From a virus, in the IMG/VR virus record IMGVR_UViG_3300037225_000060, positions 1 to 43,893 of that record: DNA of 43,893 bases; one strand, written 5' to 3'. The position numbers and the translations under genes are program-made. This document shows positions 27,629 through 34,532 of the stretch, piece after piece. Numbering within the stretch: the first letter of the stretch is position 1; each line of letters starts with the position of its first letter. Below the pieces are notes generated by a model, which worked only from the letters and a program-made list of their open reading frames with translations, searched no databases and was not told the origin of the DNA.

Positions 27629-27868
27629 ATGCAAGACTTAAAGTGGAACATAACCACTATCATAGCATTTATTTTAATAGCTCTCGGTGCTTTCAAAACA
27701 TGGATGGATGCAAATGCGGGTAAACCCTTTGATTATATAGGGTGTGCATTTTTCGTATTAACCGCTATCAGCAGTCACTTTATCGGTAGTAATCCTAATG
27801 GCAGTAAGAAAACAGACGCACAGGTTCAGGCACAGAACTTACCTACACCACCGAAGGTGCAACCATGA
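27629..27868 (+). CDS. Putative holin
   Basis: 79 residues, two membrane spans (about 8-24 and 39-55) and a polar Gln/Pro-rich tail. Directly followed, with a four-base ATGA overlap, by the cell-wall hydrolase gene. Among the five membrane proteins this one is best placed to be the holin: size, paired spans, hydrophilic C-terminus and adjacency to lytic enzymes. Confidence 0.55.
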   Translation: MQDLKWNITTIIAFILIALGAFKTWMDANAGKPFDYIGCAFFVLTAISSHFIGSNPNGSKKTDAQVQAQNLPTPPKVQP

Positions 27869-28476
27869 TTAAGCCGGAAGATTTGAAAGTTGGTGACATC
27901 CTGATTGTCAATGCAAAACAAGGTGGTTTTCTCTCATCCGCAATACGATTCTTTTCAGGTGAAGATTGGACTCATGCTTGTTTCTTGGTGGGAGATATAC
28001 AGAATGAACCTATGGTCTATGAAGCCGAAATTATCATGGCTAACAATCCAGTTAAAGAGTACATTAACGATACTAATGTGGACTATGAGATTTGGCGTTT
28101 AAATAATGTTCGTCAGGACTCTTTAGATGCCTTTGCAAAGCAAGTTATGGAAGATGGGATTAACTCTGGCTATGGAATGACCGCTTTACCCTGGTTCATG
28201 TTCAGATGGTTACAACAGCAAATCAGTCCAAGTTCAAAAGTAATAGGTCAGCGTAATTGGTTCCCCGGAAAGATATGCAGTGAGGAAACATTTGAGTTTT
28301 TAATTAAAGAAGCAAGTGAAAATCCCCCATTATTAGATTTGATTAAACCATATAACAGATATACTACTTCTCCGGGTGATCTTTCAAGACTATTCCACAA
28401 GTCAGTATTGGACGCTAAAAACGTAATTGCCCTTATTGATTACAGGGTAGATTATAAGAATTATCCGAATGAGTGA
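27865..28476 (+). CDS. Permuted NlpC/P60-type (YiiX-like) hydrolase
   Basis: 203 residues. It has the layout of circularly permuted NlpC/P60 enzymes: V-G-D-I-L near the start, a catalytic-type His37 in W-T-H-A-C, an acidic Y-E-A-E strand near 52-55, and a likely nucleophile Cys138 in K-I-C-S-E-E. These papain-like enzymes act on peptide or amide bonds in the cell wall or on lipids. Lying between holin-type genes and the lysozyme, it is probably a second lytic enzyme. No signal peptide is visible, so release would depend on the holin. Confidence 0.65.
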   Translation: MIKPEDLKVGDILIVNAKQGGFLSSAIRFFSGEDWTHACFLVGDIQNEPMVYEAEIIMANNPVKEYINDTNVDYEIWRLNNVRQDSLDAFAKQVMEDGINSGYGMTALPWFMFRWLQQQISPSSKVIGQRNWFPGKICSEETFEFLIKEASENPPLLDLIKPYNRYTTSPGDLSRLFHKSVLDAKNVIALIDYRVDYKNYPNE

Positions 28477-28960
28477 ACCAAACGATATTATCAAGTTCTT
28501 TGAGCAATGCAGACTTACCGCATATCAGGATAGTGGCTCAATTTGGACTCTGGCGTGGGGCAGGACTGCGAATGTCCATCAAGGTGATACTTGCACCCAA
28601 GTTCAGGCAGATTCGTGGCTTGATGAGGATATACAGAACGCCATAACGAGAGTCCGAGGGGTTATTACAATCCCCCTTCAAGACTTTGAACTTTCAGCCC
28701 TCACATCACAGGCATACAATTTGCGTTCCTTTGAAATGTTAGCTGCACATCTCCAAAACGAGGGAAGGGCAAAATATCAGGTTAAATCCTTACTTTATTG
28801 CAAGGATAGTCAGGGTATAACCTTTAATGGGTTACTTATAAGAAGGATTGCAGAACGATTGTTATTCAATAACCGATATTGGAAGGATATAGCTACCTCA
28901 TTACAAACGAAAAAATCTCTCCAATATACACAATCCATGATACCCAAGTTATTCCCATGA
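28469..28960 (+). CDS. Endolysin, GH24 (T4-type) lysozyme
   Basis: 163 residues. Catalytic triad of T4-type lysozymes with native spacing: Glu12, Asp21 and Thr27 (spacing 9 and 6, as in T4 E11, D20, T26). The usual E-G motif is E-Q-C here, with Cys14 next to the active site. C-terminal G-L-L-I-R-R-I-A-E-R-L-L-F-N is the conserved GH24 end helix. It cuts glycan strands of peptidoglycan. Overlaps the hydrolase gene by eight bases and the next small gene by ATGA. No signal-arrest-release segment is visible, so a holin is needed. Confidence 0.8.
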   Translation: MSEPNDIIKFFEQCRLTAYQDSGSIWTLAWGRTANVHQGDTCTQVQADSWLDEDIQNAITRVRGVITIPLQDFELSALTSQAYNLRSFEMLAAHLQNEGRAKYQVKSLLYCKDSQGITFNGLLIRRIAERLLFNNRYWKDIATSLQTKKSLQYTQSMIPKLFP

Positions 28961-29172
28961 CTAAAAGTGGTATAGATGTTATCCCCGATGGCTTTACCTT
29001 CTCCGAAAATAAACACATGATAACCTATGAAGATATGGACGTGGATTTACACGAATTGTTTTTGAGAATGAAATTGAAAGAGCCAACCGATATGTTTAAC
29101 ATGAGTCTAGTGCTCGAGAATTTCGCTGTCCATGCTGAACTGAAAGAAGAAACCAAGAAATTGTTAATCTAA
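28957..29172 (+). CDS. Small acidic hypothetical protein after lysozyme
   Basis: 71 residues from the ATG at 28957 (ATGA overlap with the lysozyme stop), Asp/Glu-rich in the first half, predicted helical at about 33-70. Last gene of the late transcript. Its 3' end overlaps by nine bases with the convergent minus-strand gene 29164-29313. No family recognised. Confidence 0.6.
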   Translation: MTKSGIDVIPDGFTFSENKHMITYEDMDVDLHELFLRMKLKEPTDMFNMSLVLENFAVHAELKEETKKLLI

Positions 29173-29313
29173 CTTCTTCCCTTTATGCTCGATAATCTTT
29201 TCAAATATCTTAGGTGCATATTTACCCAATCCAATTCCAGACCATTCTGATAAGTTCCAAATGCAACTTAATAAGAATTTCCACGGTGTAACCCAATTCC
29301 ATAAATAAAACAT
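29164..29313 (-). CDS. 49-residue minus-strand protein
   Basis: The only minus-strand gene I can support. 49 residues starting M-F-Y-L-W-N-W-V-T-P-W-K-F-L, aromatic and amphipathic in the first half, Lys-rich at the end. AAAGGAAG lies four bases before the ATG on the minus strand, matching the genome's best ribosome sites. It converges on the late transcript and lies next to the inverted 25-base repeat at 29333-29357. The Trp-rich amphipathic start could associate with membranes. No family recognised; a regulatory or exclusion role would be guesswork. Confidence 0.55.
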   Translation of the reverse strand: MFYLWNWVTPWKFLLSCIWNLSEWSGIGLGKYAPKIFEKIIEHKGKKLD

Positions 29314-29515
29314 TATGCTTCCTTTATTTAATTATTTCTCTATCCGTTAGTTAGTTTCATTCTATATAAAGTTTCACGACCGAATGGAAATTAAAAAAGA
29401 AAAACAATAAAGTCAAGTTTTACCCAAGTATTTATTTTATTTATTTTCGGCTTGGCTATTGACATTGATTGAGCGTTTTACGTTATTTACCAAAGTAAAA
29501 CAAAAAGGTGTTGTA
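29314..29515. promoter_or_regulatory. Divergent control region between late end and early genes
   Basis: About 200 bases with no plus-strand gene, AT-rich, separating the minus-strand gene from the plus-strand early operon. It must hold the early promoter. Candidate elements are TTGACA at 29459-29464 and an AT-rich TACGTTAT at 29479, but the match to TTTG-N19-TAnnTTTG is poor. The motif TTTCGGCTTGG near 29445 resembles the late element only partly and lacks the correctly spaced second box. A minus-strand promoter is also expected here. Confidence 0.45.
29333..29357 (-). repeat. 25-base inverted repeat, copy 1
   Basis: On the minus strand this is a perfect copy of 39809-39833. On the minus strand the bases just before and within it read as start-K-L-T-N-G-stop; copy 2 encodes the same K-L-T-N-G end of a Cys-rich gene. 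The minus-strand gene begins 20 bases after it. Confidence 0.9.
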
Positions 29516-29674
29516 ATGGAAAGAAATCTGATATATAATTTTAAGGTTACAAAGTACGAAAAACAAGTAATCAAATCCCGCACGAACAAACTTAAAAAGA
29601 AAACTCGATTTACCACATCTATTATAGTAGCTCAGGCGTTAGCCCTATATCTTCAATCTCTAAAGGCTTCCTAA
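29516..29674 (+). CDS. Ribbon-helix-helix-like small protein
   Basis: 52 residues from the ATG at 29516, with AAGGTG in front. It is strongly basic: strand N-F-K-V-T, helix Y-E-K-Q-V-I-K-S-R, linker, then helix T-T-S-I-I-V-A-Q-A-L-A-L-Y-L, which matches the RHH/Arc layout of DNA-binding repressors. First gene of the early operon and directly after the control region, so an early autoregulator is plausible. Assignment from pattern only. Confidence 0.55.
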   Translation: MERNLIYNFKVTKYEKQVIKSRTNKLKKKTRFTTSIIVAQALALYLQSLKAS

Positions 29675-29916
29675 TGAAAGCATACGAAGATTGTACTCTT
29701 GACGAGTTGATAAACCAAAAGCTAACCAACAATGATGCGATAGAGGATTATTGCACAGAGGTTCCGGTAAATCATAAACAGATAGATGATCTGGAATATC
29801 AGAATGATTTAATAGACGATATGGTCGAGCATATTAAGAACCATCCTAAATTTCTTAATGCTGCGCCTACAATGGACACAAGTAAATGGACTTATTCAAT
29901 GTTACAGGAGGATTAA
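29674..29916 (+). CDS. Hypothetical early protein
   Basis: 80 residues, acidic, with D-E-L-I-N-Q-K and a run of Asp/Glu/Asn; predicted helical. Starts inside the previous stop (TAATG). No family recognised. Confidence 0.55.
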   Translation: MKAYEDCTLDELINQKLTNNDAIEDYCTEVPVNHKQIDDLEYQNDLIDDMVEHIKNHPKFLNAAPTMDTSKWTYSMLQED

Positions 29917-29917
29917 C

Positions 29918-30127
29918 ATGGACATTGACACATCGGCACTCAGAGAAGGTGAAACGATTAGATATACTTCCGGCAAGGTTGCTCATGCCATTAAGTATGC
30001 AGAGAACGAGGTTTATGTAAACGAGGAACTTGCTAAAATGTGTACCACGTTTACGAGAAGTCAGAAGTACAGAATTAGAGCAGATAAAAGAAAACAGGCT
30101 ATTGAGAAATTAAAGAATATTAAATAA
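29918..30127 (+). CDS. Hypothetical early protein
   Basis: 69 residues from the ATG at 29918, chosen because AGGAGG lies six bases before it and the upstream frame is inside the previous gene. Contains a beta-rich start (G-E-T-I-R-Y-T-S-G-K-V-A-H) and a Lys/Arg-rich C-terminal helix. No family recognised. Followed by a strong hairpin. Confidence 0.6.
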   Translation: MDIDTSALREGETIRYTSGKVAHAIKYAENEVYVNEELAKMCTTFTRSQKYRIRADKRKQAIEKLKNIK

Positions 30128-30130
30128 AAA

Positions 30131-30149
30131 GGGCTGCCGGAAGCAGCCC
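30131..30149 (+). terminator. Strong hairpin after first early genes
   Basis: GGGCTGC (30131-30137), loop CGGAA, GCAGCCC (30143-30149), a 7-bp GC-rich stem. It is followed by TAAAG rather than a U-run, so it is either an attenuator or a processing/stability hairpin between early genes 1-3 and the DUF1351-like gene. Confidence 0.65.
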
Positions 30150-30183
30150 TAAAGAAAACCAATAATACTTACGAGGTAAAAAT

Positions 30184-30906
30184 ATGCAAGACGGAACATT
30201 AAATCAAGAACTTACTCTTTTAAACATAACAGCCAAAGAGTATTACTCAAACTTTCCTACTGTAATAAATCTTAAAGATAAAATTGAAACTGCCATTAAA
30301 GAATCGAAAAATATTATAATCTTTACCGACTCATCAGTCGAAAAGGCAAGCCAATTTATTAAGGGTTTCAAAGCACTTGATAAAAAGATTGAAGATTTGC
30401 GGAAAACTGAAAAGGAACCGTTCCTATTAAAAGGTAAGGAAATAGATTCTTTCTTTAAGGAACTACAGCAGATGTTTGAGAAAGAAGCCAAACGTCTTGA
30501 AAATGAAATCCTTGCATGGAGGCGCAAACAGGAAGAAGAAGCAAGGCAGCGTGAAGCTGAAGAACGTAAAAGATTAGAAGATGAAGCCATTAAAGATGCC
30601 CTTGCTAAAGAGGAAGAACTTAAAAAAGCAGCGGTTGATAAGGGCGAAGATCCCACAAAAGTAAAAGTTGAAATTGCCATAGTGCCGGAAACGGTTGTTG
30701 AGGAAATAAAACTATCCTCTCACAATTCAAGCGGTTTATCTTCTGCCAGATACAAAAGATTTGAGATCGTAAATATTGAACTGGTCCCGCGCGAATACCT
30801 ATGTGTTGACGAGGCGAAGGTTAAAGCCGAAAGATCGAAATACGATTTTACTGATAAATCCACTATTCCTGGAATTCGTTTCTCATTTACGGAGGGGCTT
30901 AGGTAA
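30184..30906 (+). CDS. DUF1351-like phage protein
   Basis: 240 residues. Long central Glu/Lys/Arg coiled coil (about 60-165) and a C-terminal domain with R-F-E-I-V-N, V-P-R-E-Y-L-C-V-D and S-T-I-P-G-I-R-F, the pattern of DUF1351 proteins found beside phage recombination genes. It precedes the nuclease and annealing genes, as in many phages. The biochemical role of the family is not established; a cofactor in recombination or replication is inferred from context. Confidence 0.65.
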   Translation: MQDGTLNQELTLLNITAKEYYSNFPTVINLKDKIETAIKESKNIIIFTDSSVEKASQFIKGFKALDKKIEDLRKTEKEPFLLKGKEIDSFFKELQQMFEKEAKRLENEILAWRRKQEEEARQREAEERKRLEDEAIKDALAKEEELKKAAVDKGEDPTKVKVEIAIVPETVVEEIKLSSHNSSGLSSARYKRFEIVNIELVPREYLCVDEAKVKAERSKYDFTDKSTIPGIRFSFTEGLR

Positions 30907-31139
30907 TGGAAACCAAGTACACACAAGAACAAATTGATGAAATGGCTAAGAAGATCGGGACTTTAGAACATTACGGAATGTGTATGGCATGGAGAAATGC
31001 CAATGCCGGTTCGCCCTATTTCCGAAATGATCTGATTACATCCGAAGGTAAAAGCTTAGGCGATATTTACCAAGAAAGACTATTCGGACACTTCGGGGGA
31101 TTCACTCCCGAAATATCGAAATCAATAGGGTGGGACTAA
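30906..31139 (+). CDS. Conserved phage protein of unknown function
   Basis: 77 residues ending Y-Q-E-R-L-F-G-H-F-G-G-F-T-P-E-I-S-K-S-I-G-W-D, a C-terminal pattern I recognise from small proteins near phage recombination modules. Overlaps its neighbours on both sides. Function unknown. Confidence 0.6.
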   Translation: METKYTQEQIDEMAKKIGTLEHYGMCMAWRNANAGSPYFRNDLITSEGKSLGDIYQERLFGHFGGFTPEISKSIGWD

Positions 31140-31951
31140 TGGAAAACATTGACGGTGTAGATTATTTGAGAGTATCGGAAATCAATTCATATTTGGAATG
31201 TCCGAGTAAGTTCTACTTCCAAGCTATTGAGAAAGTAGAGACTCCGAATAAGATAGCACTTGCCGGAGGAACGGCTTATCACTCAGCATTAGAGATTAAC
31301 TATTCCCAAAAGATAAAATCGAGAACTGATTTACCGATTGCCGATGTAGTGGACGCTTTTTCTTCTGAATACGATAAGGAAGTTTCTTTTGTTGATAAAG
31401 TAGATTTTGATATTGAAACCCCTGGACAAGTCAAAGACGCTTGGATTGATGTTCTTAAAATTTACATGAAAGACGTTGCATACAGAATATTTCCGGCAGC
31501 AGTTGAGAGAAGGATTAAAGCAAAATTAAAAGGCTATACATACGGGCTTACTGGGAAGATCGACATTAAAGATGAGGATGCTGTAATTGTTGACCATAAG
31601 ACCACTAGCAAACCCTATAAAACCATTCCTGAAAACTATAAGATTCAAGTTGGTGGCGGTTATTGTTTGCTCGATAAAGCACTTACAACTTCTGATCCTG
31701 AAAATATGCCTACTAAATCAGCGAGGATAGATTATAATATCAGGAAATCCCCCAAATCTCCGAAAGCTGAAGTAAGAAATATTCAGGTTGATATTGATAT
31801 CCCCTATTTCCTAAATGTATTTGAACAAGTTTCTAATGGAATTAGTGCCGGTGCATTCCCGCCAAATAGAGGGTTCATGTACTGCACTAAAAGGTTTTGC
31901 AAGTTCTGGGAAGTTTGCGAAGCCAAATATAAAGGTCATGTAAGAGAATAA
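31139..31951 (+). CDS. Cas4/RecB-type PD-(D/E)XK nuclease with Fe-S cysteines
   Basis: 270 residues from the ATG at 31139 (TAATG overlap). Conserved order: Cys21 in Y-L-E-C-P-S-K-F, the G-T-A-Y-H-S-A-L-E motif (about 46-54), the catalytic core I-D-I-K-D and V-I-V-D-H-K-T-T (about 140-157), a Gln motif in Y-K-I-Q-V-G-G-G-Y, and a C-terminal cluster Y-C-T-K-R-F-C-K-F-W-E-V-C (about 248-260). Cys21 plus the three C-terminal Cys would bind a 4Fe-4S cluster as in Cas4/AddB. Probable 5'-3' or resecting exonuclease partner for the annealing protein at 32091. Confidence 0.8.
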   Translation: MENIDGVDYLRVSEINSYLECPSKFYFQAIEKVETPNKIALAGGTAYHSALEINYSQKIKSRTDLPIADVVDAFSSEYDKEVSFVDKVDFDIETPGQVKDAWIDVLKIYMKDVAYRIFPAAVERRIKAKLKGYTYGLTGKIDIKDEDAVIVDHKTTSKPYKTIPENYKIQVGGGYCLLDKALTTSDPENMPTKSARIDYNIRKSPKSPKAEVRNIQVDIDIPYFLNVFEQVSNGISAGAFPPNRGFMYCTKRFCKFWEVCEAKYKGHVRE

Positions 31952-31952
31952 C

Positions 31953-32043
31953 AGTGGCTATAAAAAGACTTTCACAGCGTTAAGCCGGTTGCCCGGAAGT
32001 TGCCAAGGTGAAAGATGTGTCGGTAGGCGGACTCATAGCCACT
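31953..32043 (+). ncRNA. Structured RNA candidate, class unknown
   Basis: A nested fold visible by eye: outer 9-bp stem AGTGGCTAT (31953-31961) with ATAGCCACT (32035-32043); inner 7-bp stem CTTTCAC (31969-31975) with GTGAAAG (32008-32014); inside it CCGG-TTGC-CCGG (31985-31996). The 3' internal-loop strand (32015-32034) is G-rich. It lies in the 139-base gap between the nuclease and annealing genes, the gap's only structured part, more GC-rich than its surroundings. Not a tRNA and no riboswitch I recognise. Could be a riboswitch, ribozyme, small RNA or processing element. Confidence 0.7.
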
Positions 32044-32090
32044 AAATATTTAATAATAATTATTTCATAACTAAAAAAAAGGAAAGAGAG

Positions 32091-33191
32091 ATGAACGAGA
32101 ACAGTAATTTTGAAGTAGAGACTATTCAGTCTCTTGATAGTAATGCCATTGACCGAGCCATTGAGGGCGGTGGTTTAATGCAAACAAAGGCACAATATAC
32201 TACTGCGGTTCAGGTAATCCGCAAAAGAAACATTGACGCTATTATGTTAAGCGTTGAAAAGGAGGCTTCTTTAGCTGGGGATGATTTCTATTATGCTTGG
32301 GGACAGGGAGCCGGTTATATCGAAGGTATCTCCATTGTCGGTGCTGAAATTCTTGCAAGACTATGGGGCAACTGCGCTGTTAATACAAGGGTTGAAGAAA
32401 AGGGAGACAGCTTCATTTTTTACGGTGATTTTATTGATTTTGAAACCGGCTATAATCTTACCCGTCCTTTCAGAACTTCCAAAAAAATACTTTTCAAAAA
32501 AGACGGTAAAACAGCTATCTATGAAAAAGAAAGAAATGATGATATAGTATTCCAGATAGGTGTTTCCAAGGGGTCAAGAAATGTTATAGTCCATGCCATA
32601 CCAAGATATGTCCAGGATAAAGCAATCTCTAAAGCAAAAGAAGGAACCAAAAAACTTCTTGAAAAAATGGGTATAGAAAAAGCCACGCTAATGATTATCG
32701 GCAAAGCGACCAAGGTAAAGGTTCCGGTTGAAAGGATAGAATCAAATTATGGTAAAAAAGAAAGATGGGATATTGAAAGGCTTATTCTTATCTCCGGTGC
32801 GTTAAGAACCATTGAGGATGGCTACGGTACTATTAACGATGTTTTCCCGCCTGAAGAAGGAGAGAAGCCAACAGATGATAATGACAAGTCTCCAATAACT
32901 ACCGATAAGAAGCCTGAACCCGAACAGCCAAAAGAAAAAGAAATCATCATCGAGGGTGCCGGTGTAGTTGATGAAAAAACAGGCGAAATTATAAAGGAAG
33001 AACCCGCGAAAAATCCCTTTGAACGTGGCGCACAGGGATTCTATTTGTTTGAAGTTGGTAAGATAAAAACGAAAGAAGATTATTCCGATTTTGAAAAAAC
33101 CTATGTCGCCGAGATTACGAAAAACTTTACCGGACAGAAACTTGCTCAGGTAAAGAATGCTTTGGCAGCGAAAGAAAAGGAACTTAAATAA
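32091..33191 (+). CDS. Putative single-strand annealing/recombination protein
   Basis: 366 residues. AAGGAAAGAG before the ATG. The N-terminal 250 residues form a compact alpha/beta domain with G-A-E-I-L-A-R-L-W-G, F-I-D-F-E-T-G and S-R-N-V-I-V-H-A-I-P-R-Y; the remainder is a charged Pro/Glu/Lys linker (about 255-300) and a short helical tail. Following a DUF1351-like gene and a Cas4/RecB-type nuclease, it occupies the place of a RecT/Erf/Rad52-type annealing protein. I do not see a diagnostic Erf or RecT motif, so the function is inferred from context. Confidence 0.5.
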   Translation: MNENSNFEVETIQSLDSNAIDRAIEGGGLMQTKAQYTTAVQVIRKRNIDAIMLSVEKEASLAGDDFYYAWGQGAGYIEGISIVGAEILARLWGNCAVNTRVEEKGDSFIFYGDFIDFETGYNLTRPFRTSKKILFKKDGKTAIYEKERNDDIVFQIGVSKGSRNVIVHAIPRYVQDKAISKAKEGTKKLLEKMGIEKATLMIIGKATKVKVPVERIESNYGKKERWDIERLILISGALRTIEDGYGTINDVFPPEEGEKPTDDNDKSPITTDKKPEPEQPKEKEIIIEGAGVVDEKTGEIIKEEPAKNPFERGAQGFYLFEVGKIKTKEDYSDFEKTYVAEITKNFTGQKLAQVKNALAAKEKELK

Positions 33192-33210
33192 TTAACTAAT
33201 CATTAACAAC

Positions 33211-33226
33211 GGGAGGGAAGCCTCCC
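33211..33226 (+). terminator. GAAG-loop hairpin after annealing gene
   Basis: GGGAGG (33211-33216), loop GAAG, CCTCCC (33221-33226), followed by ATTTATT. Same A-C-G-G-G design as at 5902 and 7424. Could be a weak terminator. Confidence 0.65.
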
Positions 33227-33242
33227 ATTTATTCTACAAACT

Positions 33243-33413
33243 ATGGAAAACTTTCAATTAAAATTCGCCAAACAAAACCTTAAAAAAGTTGATGTTAAAA
33301 AACTCAATGATTGGGAGATAGATTTCCTTGCAAAAGTTGAGGACTTAATATTGAGGGGAATAGAATTAACAAGAAAGCAATTCAATGTACTCAAAGAGAT
33401 GAGTGAAAAATGA
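33243..33413 (+). CDS. Small hypothetical early protein
   Basis: 56 residues with the pattern W-E-I-D-F-L-A-K-V-E-D-L-I and L-T-R-K-Q-F-N-V-L-K-E-M, a short helical motif seen at the C-termini of phage replication-associated proteins and as free small proteins. The stop overlaps the next start (ATGA). Confidence 0.6.
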   Translation: MENFQLKFAKQNLKKVDVKKLNDWEIDFLAKVEDLILRGIELTRKQFNVLKEMSEK

Positions 33414-33766
33414 GTTTCCATGTACCAAATGAATGCAGGATAAAAGACGGATTAATGGGTTCCGATAATTCCTATGGGAATAATGGAGCTTTTCAATTCT
33501 CTTATAAAAGCTTTGACTTTCATGCTGTCGCCTCTGATGGGATGGGATGGGAACACGTTTCAGTAACAATAAAGGCTAATCATACTCCGTCATGGGAACA
33601 AATGTGTTTCGTTAAAAGTCTGTTTTGGGATGATGAAGATACGGTAATTCAATTCCATCCTAAAAAATCTGATTACGTTAATAACCATAATTACTGCCTA
33701 CACCTATGGAGATCAACGGAAACAGAAGTTAAAACTCCTCCGACAATTATGGTAGGTATTAAATGA
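33410..33766 (+). CDS. Conserved phage protein, DUF7694-like
   Basis: 118 residues. Contains W-E-H-V-S-V-T, T-P-S-W-E-Q-M-C-F-V-K-S-L-F-W-D-D-E-D and Y-V-N-N-H-N-Y-C-L-H-L-W, which I recognise as a widespread family of small phage proteins (I believe annotated as DUF7694). Function unknown. Common in early regions next to nuclease and replication genes. Coupled to both neighbours by ATGA overlaps. Confidence 0.7.
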   Translation: MSFHVPNECRIKDGLMGSDNSYGNNGAFQFSYKSFDFHAVASDGMGWEHVSVTIKANHTPSWEQMCFVKSLFWDDEDTVIQFHPKKSDYVNNHNYCLHLWRSTETEVKTPPTIMVGIK

Positions 33767-33942
33767 GCAAATATTTTGACCCCTATTGTTCTTCAGGTGC
33801 TATTAAAATATCCCGCACTCATCCGAAGGTAAAGAACAAAAATTACGTTAAGAAAGGGACTAAGCCGACAGCAGAGCAAAGGGGATTGAAGCCTTTAAGA
33901 TTGGGTCGGGTTAAAGATGAATTATTAGGAGGAAAGAAATGA
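33763..33942 (+). CDS. Small basic hypothetical protein
   Basis: 59 residues, Lys/Arg-rich, with Y-C-S-S-G-A-I-K and a Pro/Gly-rich middle; ends within the ATGA start of the next nuclease gene. Could bind nucleic acid by charge, but no motif identifies it. Confidence 0.55.
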   Translation: MSKYFDPYCSSGAIKISRTHPKVKNKNYVKKGTKPTAEQRGLKPLRLGRVKDELLGGKK

Positions 33943-34523
33943 ACCATTTTCATCCTGGTATTAAAAAAGCTAAAAAAGAATACCTCTTTAACGGAGTTAA
34001 GCTTGACTCAGCAGAAGAATTAGAATTTGCTATGTGGCTGGATGAAGCTACAAAAGCGGGTTTAGTTTTAACTTCCGAATATCATCCAGAGCCGTTTGAA
34101 ATTATTCCAACATTCTTTGTTGAAGATCCCAAAAGAAGGTGTTTATTCAGAGCGCATACTTACGGTGTGGATTGGATATTAACCCTATCAAGTAAGTTCT
34201 ATCAGCTATTCCCTAACGTATTCCAATTTGCTAGCACTCCCTTTGATAAAGTATATCTTGATATCAAAGGAGCAAATCCGAGAATGATTTCAGAGTCAGA
34301 CCACACTTTCAGGATTAACCAAAAACTTGTTTACGACAAATATAAAATCTATGTGCATAAAACTATTCTATGCGATTACAAAGTAGGGAAGAATATGCGG
34401 CCTGGATTTTTCGCTAAGACTTTTTGTCCTCAACAAGCAATGTTTATGAAGAATCGGAGGGTATTAACAGTAAGAAAGAATTACTCAAACTGTAAACTAA
34501 TAAATCAATTAATAAATAATTAA
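33939..34523 (+). CDS. DUF1064-type PD-(D/E)XK endonuclease
   Basis: 194 residues. Follows the DUF1064 pattern: F-N-G-V-K-L-D-S-A-E-E-L-E-F (about 17-30), an acidic V-D-W-I strand (about 69-72), then L-D-I-K-G-A (about 104-109) giving the D...D-x-K catalytic set, and a F-R-I-N-Q-K-L-V-Y helix. The family is a VSR/T7-endonuclease I-like group of phage nucleases, thought to cut branched DNA. A Holliday-junction or debranching role before packaging is likely. Confidence 0.7.
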   Translation: MNHFHPGIKKAKKEYLFNGVKLDSAEELEFAMWLDEATKAGLVLTSEYHPEPFEIIPTFFVEDPKRRCLFRAHTYGVDWILTLSSKFYQLFPNVFQFASTPFDKVYLDIKGANPRMISESDHTFRINQKLVYDKYKIYVHKTILCDYKVGKNMRPGFFAKTFCPQQAMFMKNRRVLTVRKNYSNCKLINQLINN

Positions 34524-34532
34524 AGGATTACT

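Noticed and set aside
29441-29482. Fifth late promoter before the early genes
   Set aside because: TTTCGGCTTGG shares only part of the 11-base box, and no TAnnTTTG-like box lies 19 bases after it.
30243-30680. 145-residue minus-strand frame
   Set aside because: Exact shadow of the Glu/Lys/Arg-rich coiled coil of the DUF1351-like gene. Its Ser/Leu-rich content and lack of a ribosome site mark it as an artefact.
31953-32043. tRNA or twister-type ribozyme
   Set aside because: The outer stem looks like an acceptor stem, but there is no T-arm, D-arm or CCA-like end. The twister core order of conserved bases is not present.
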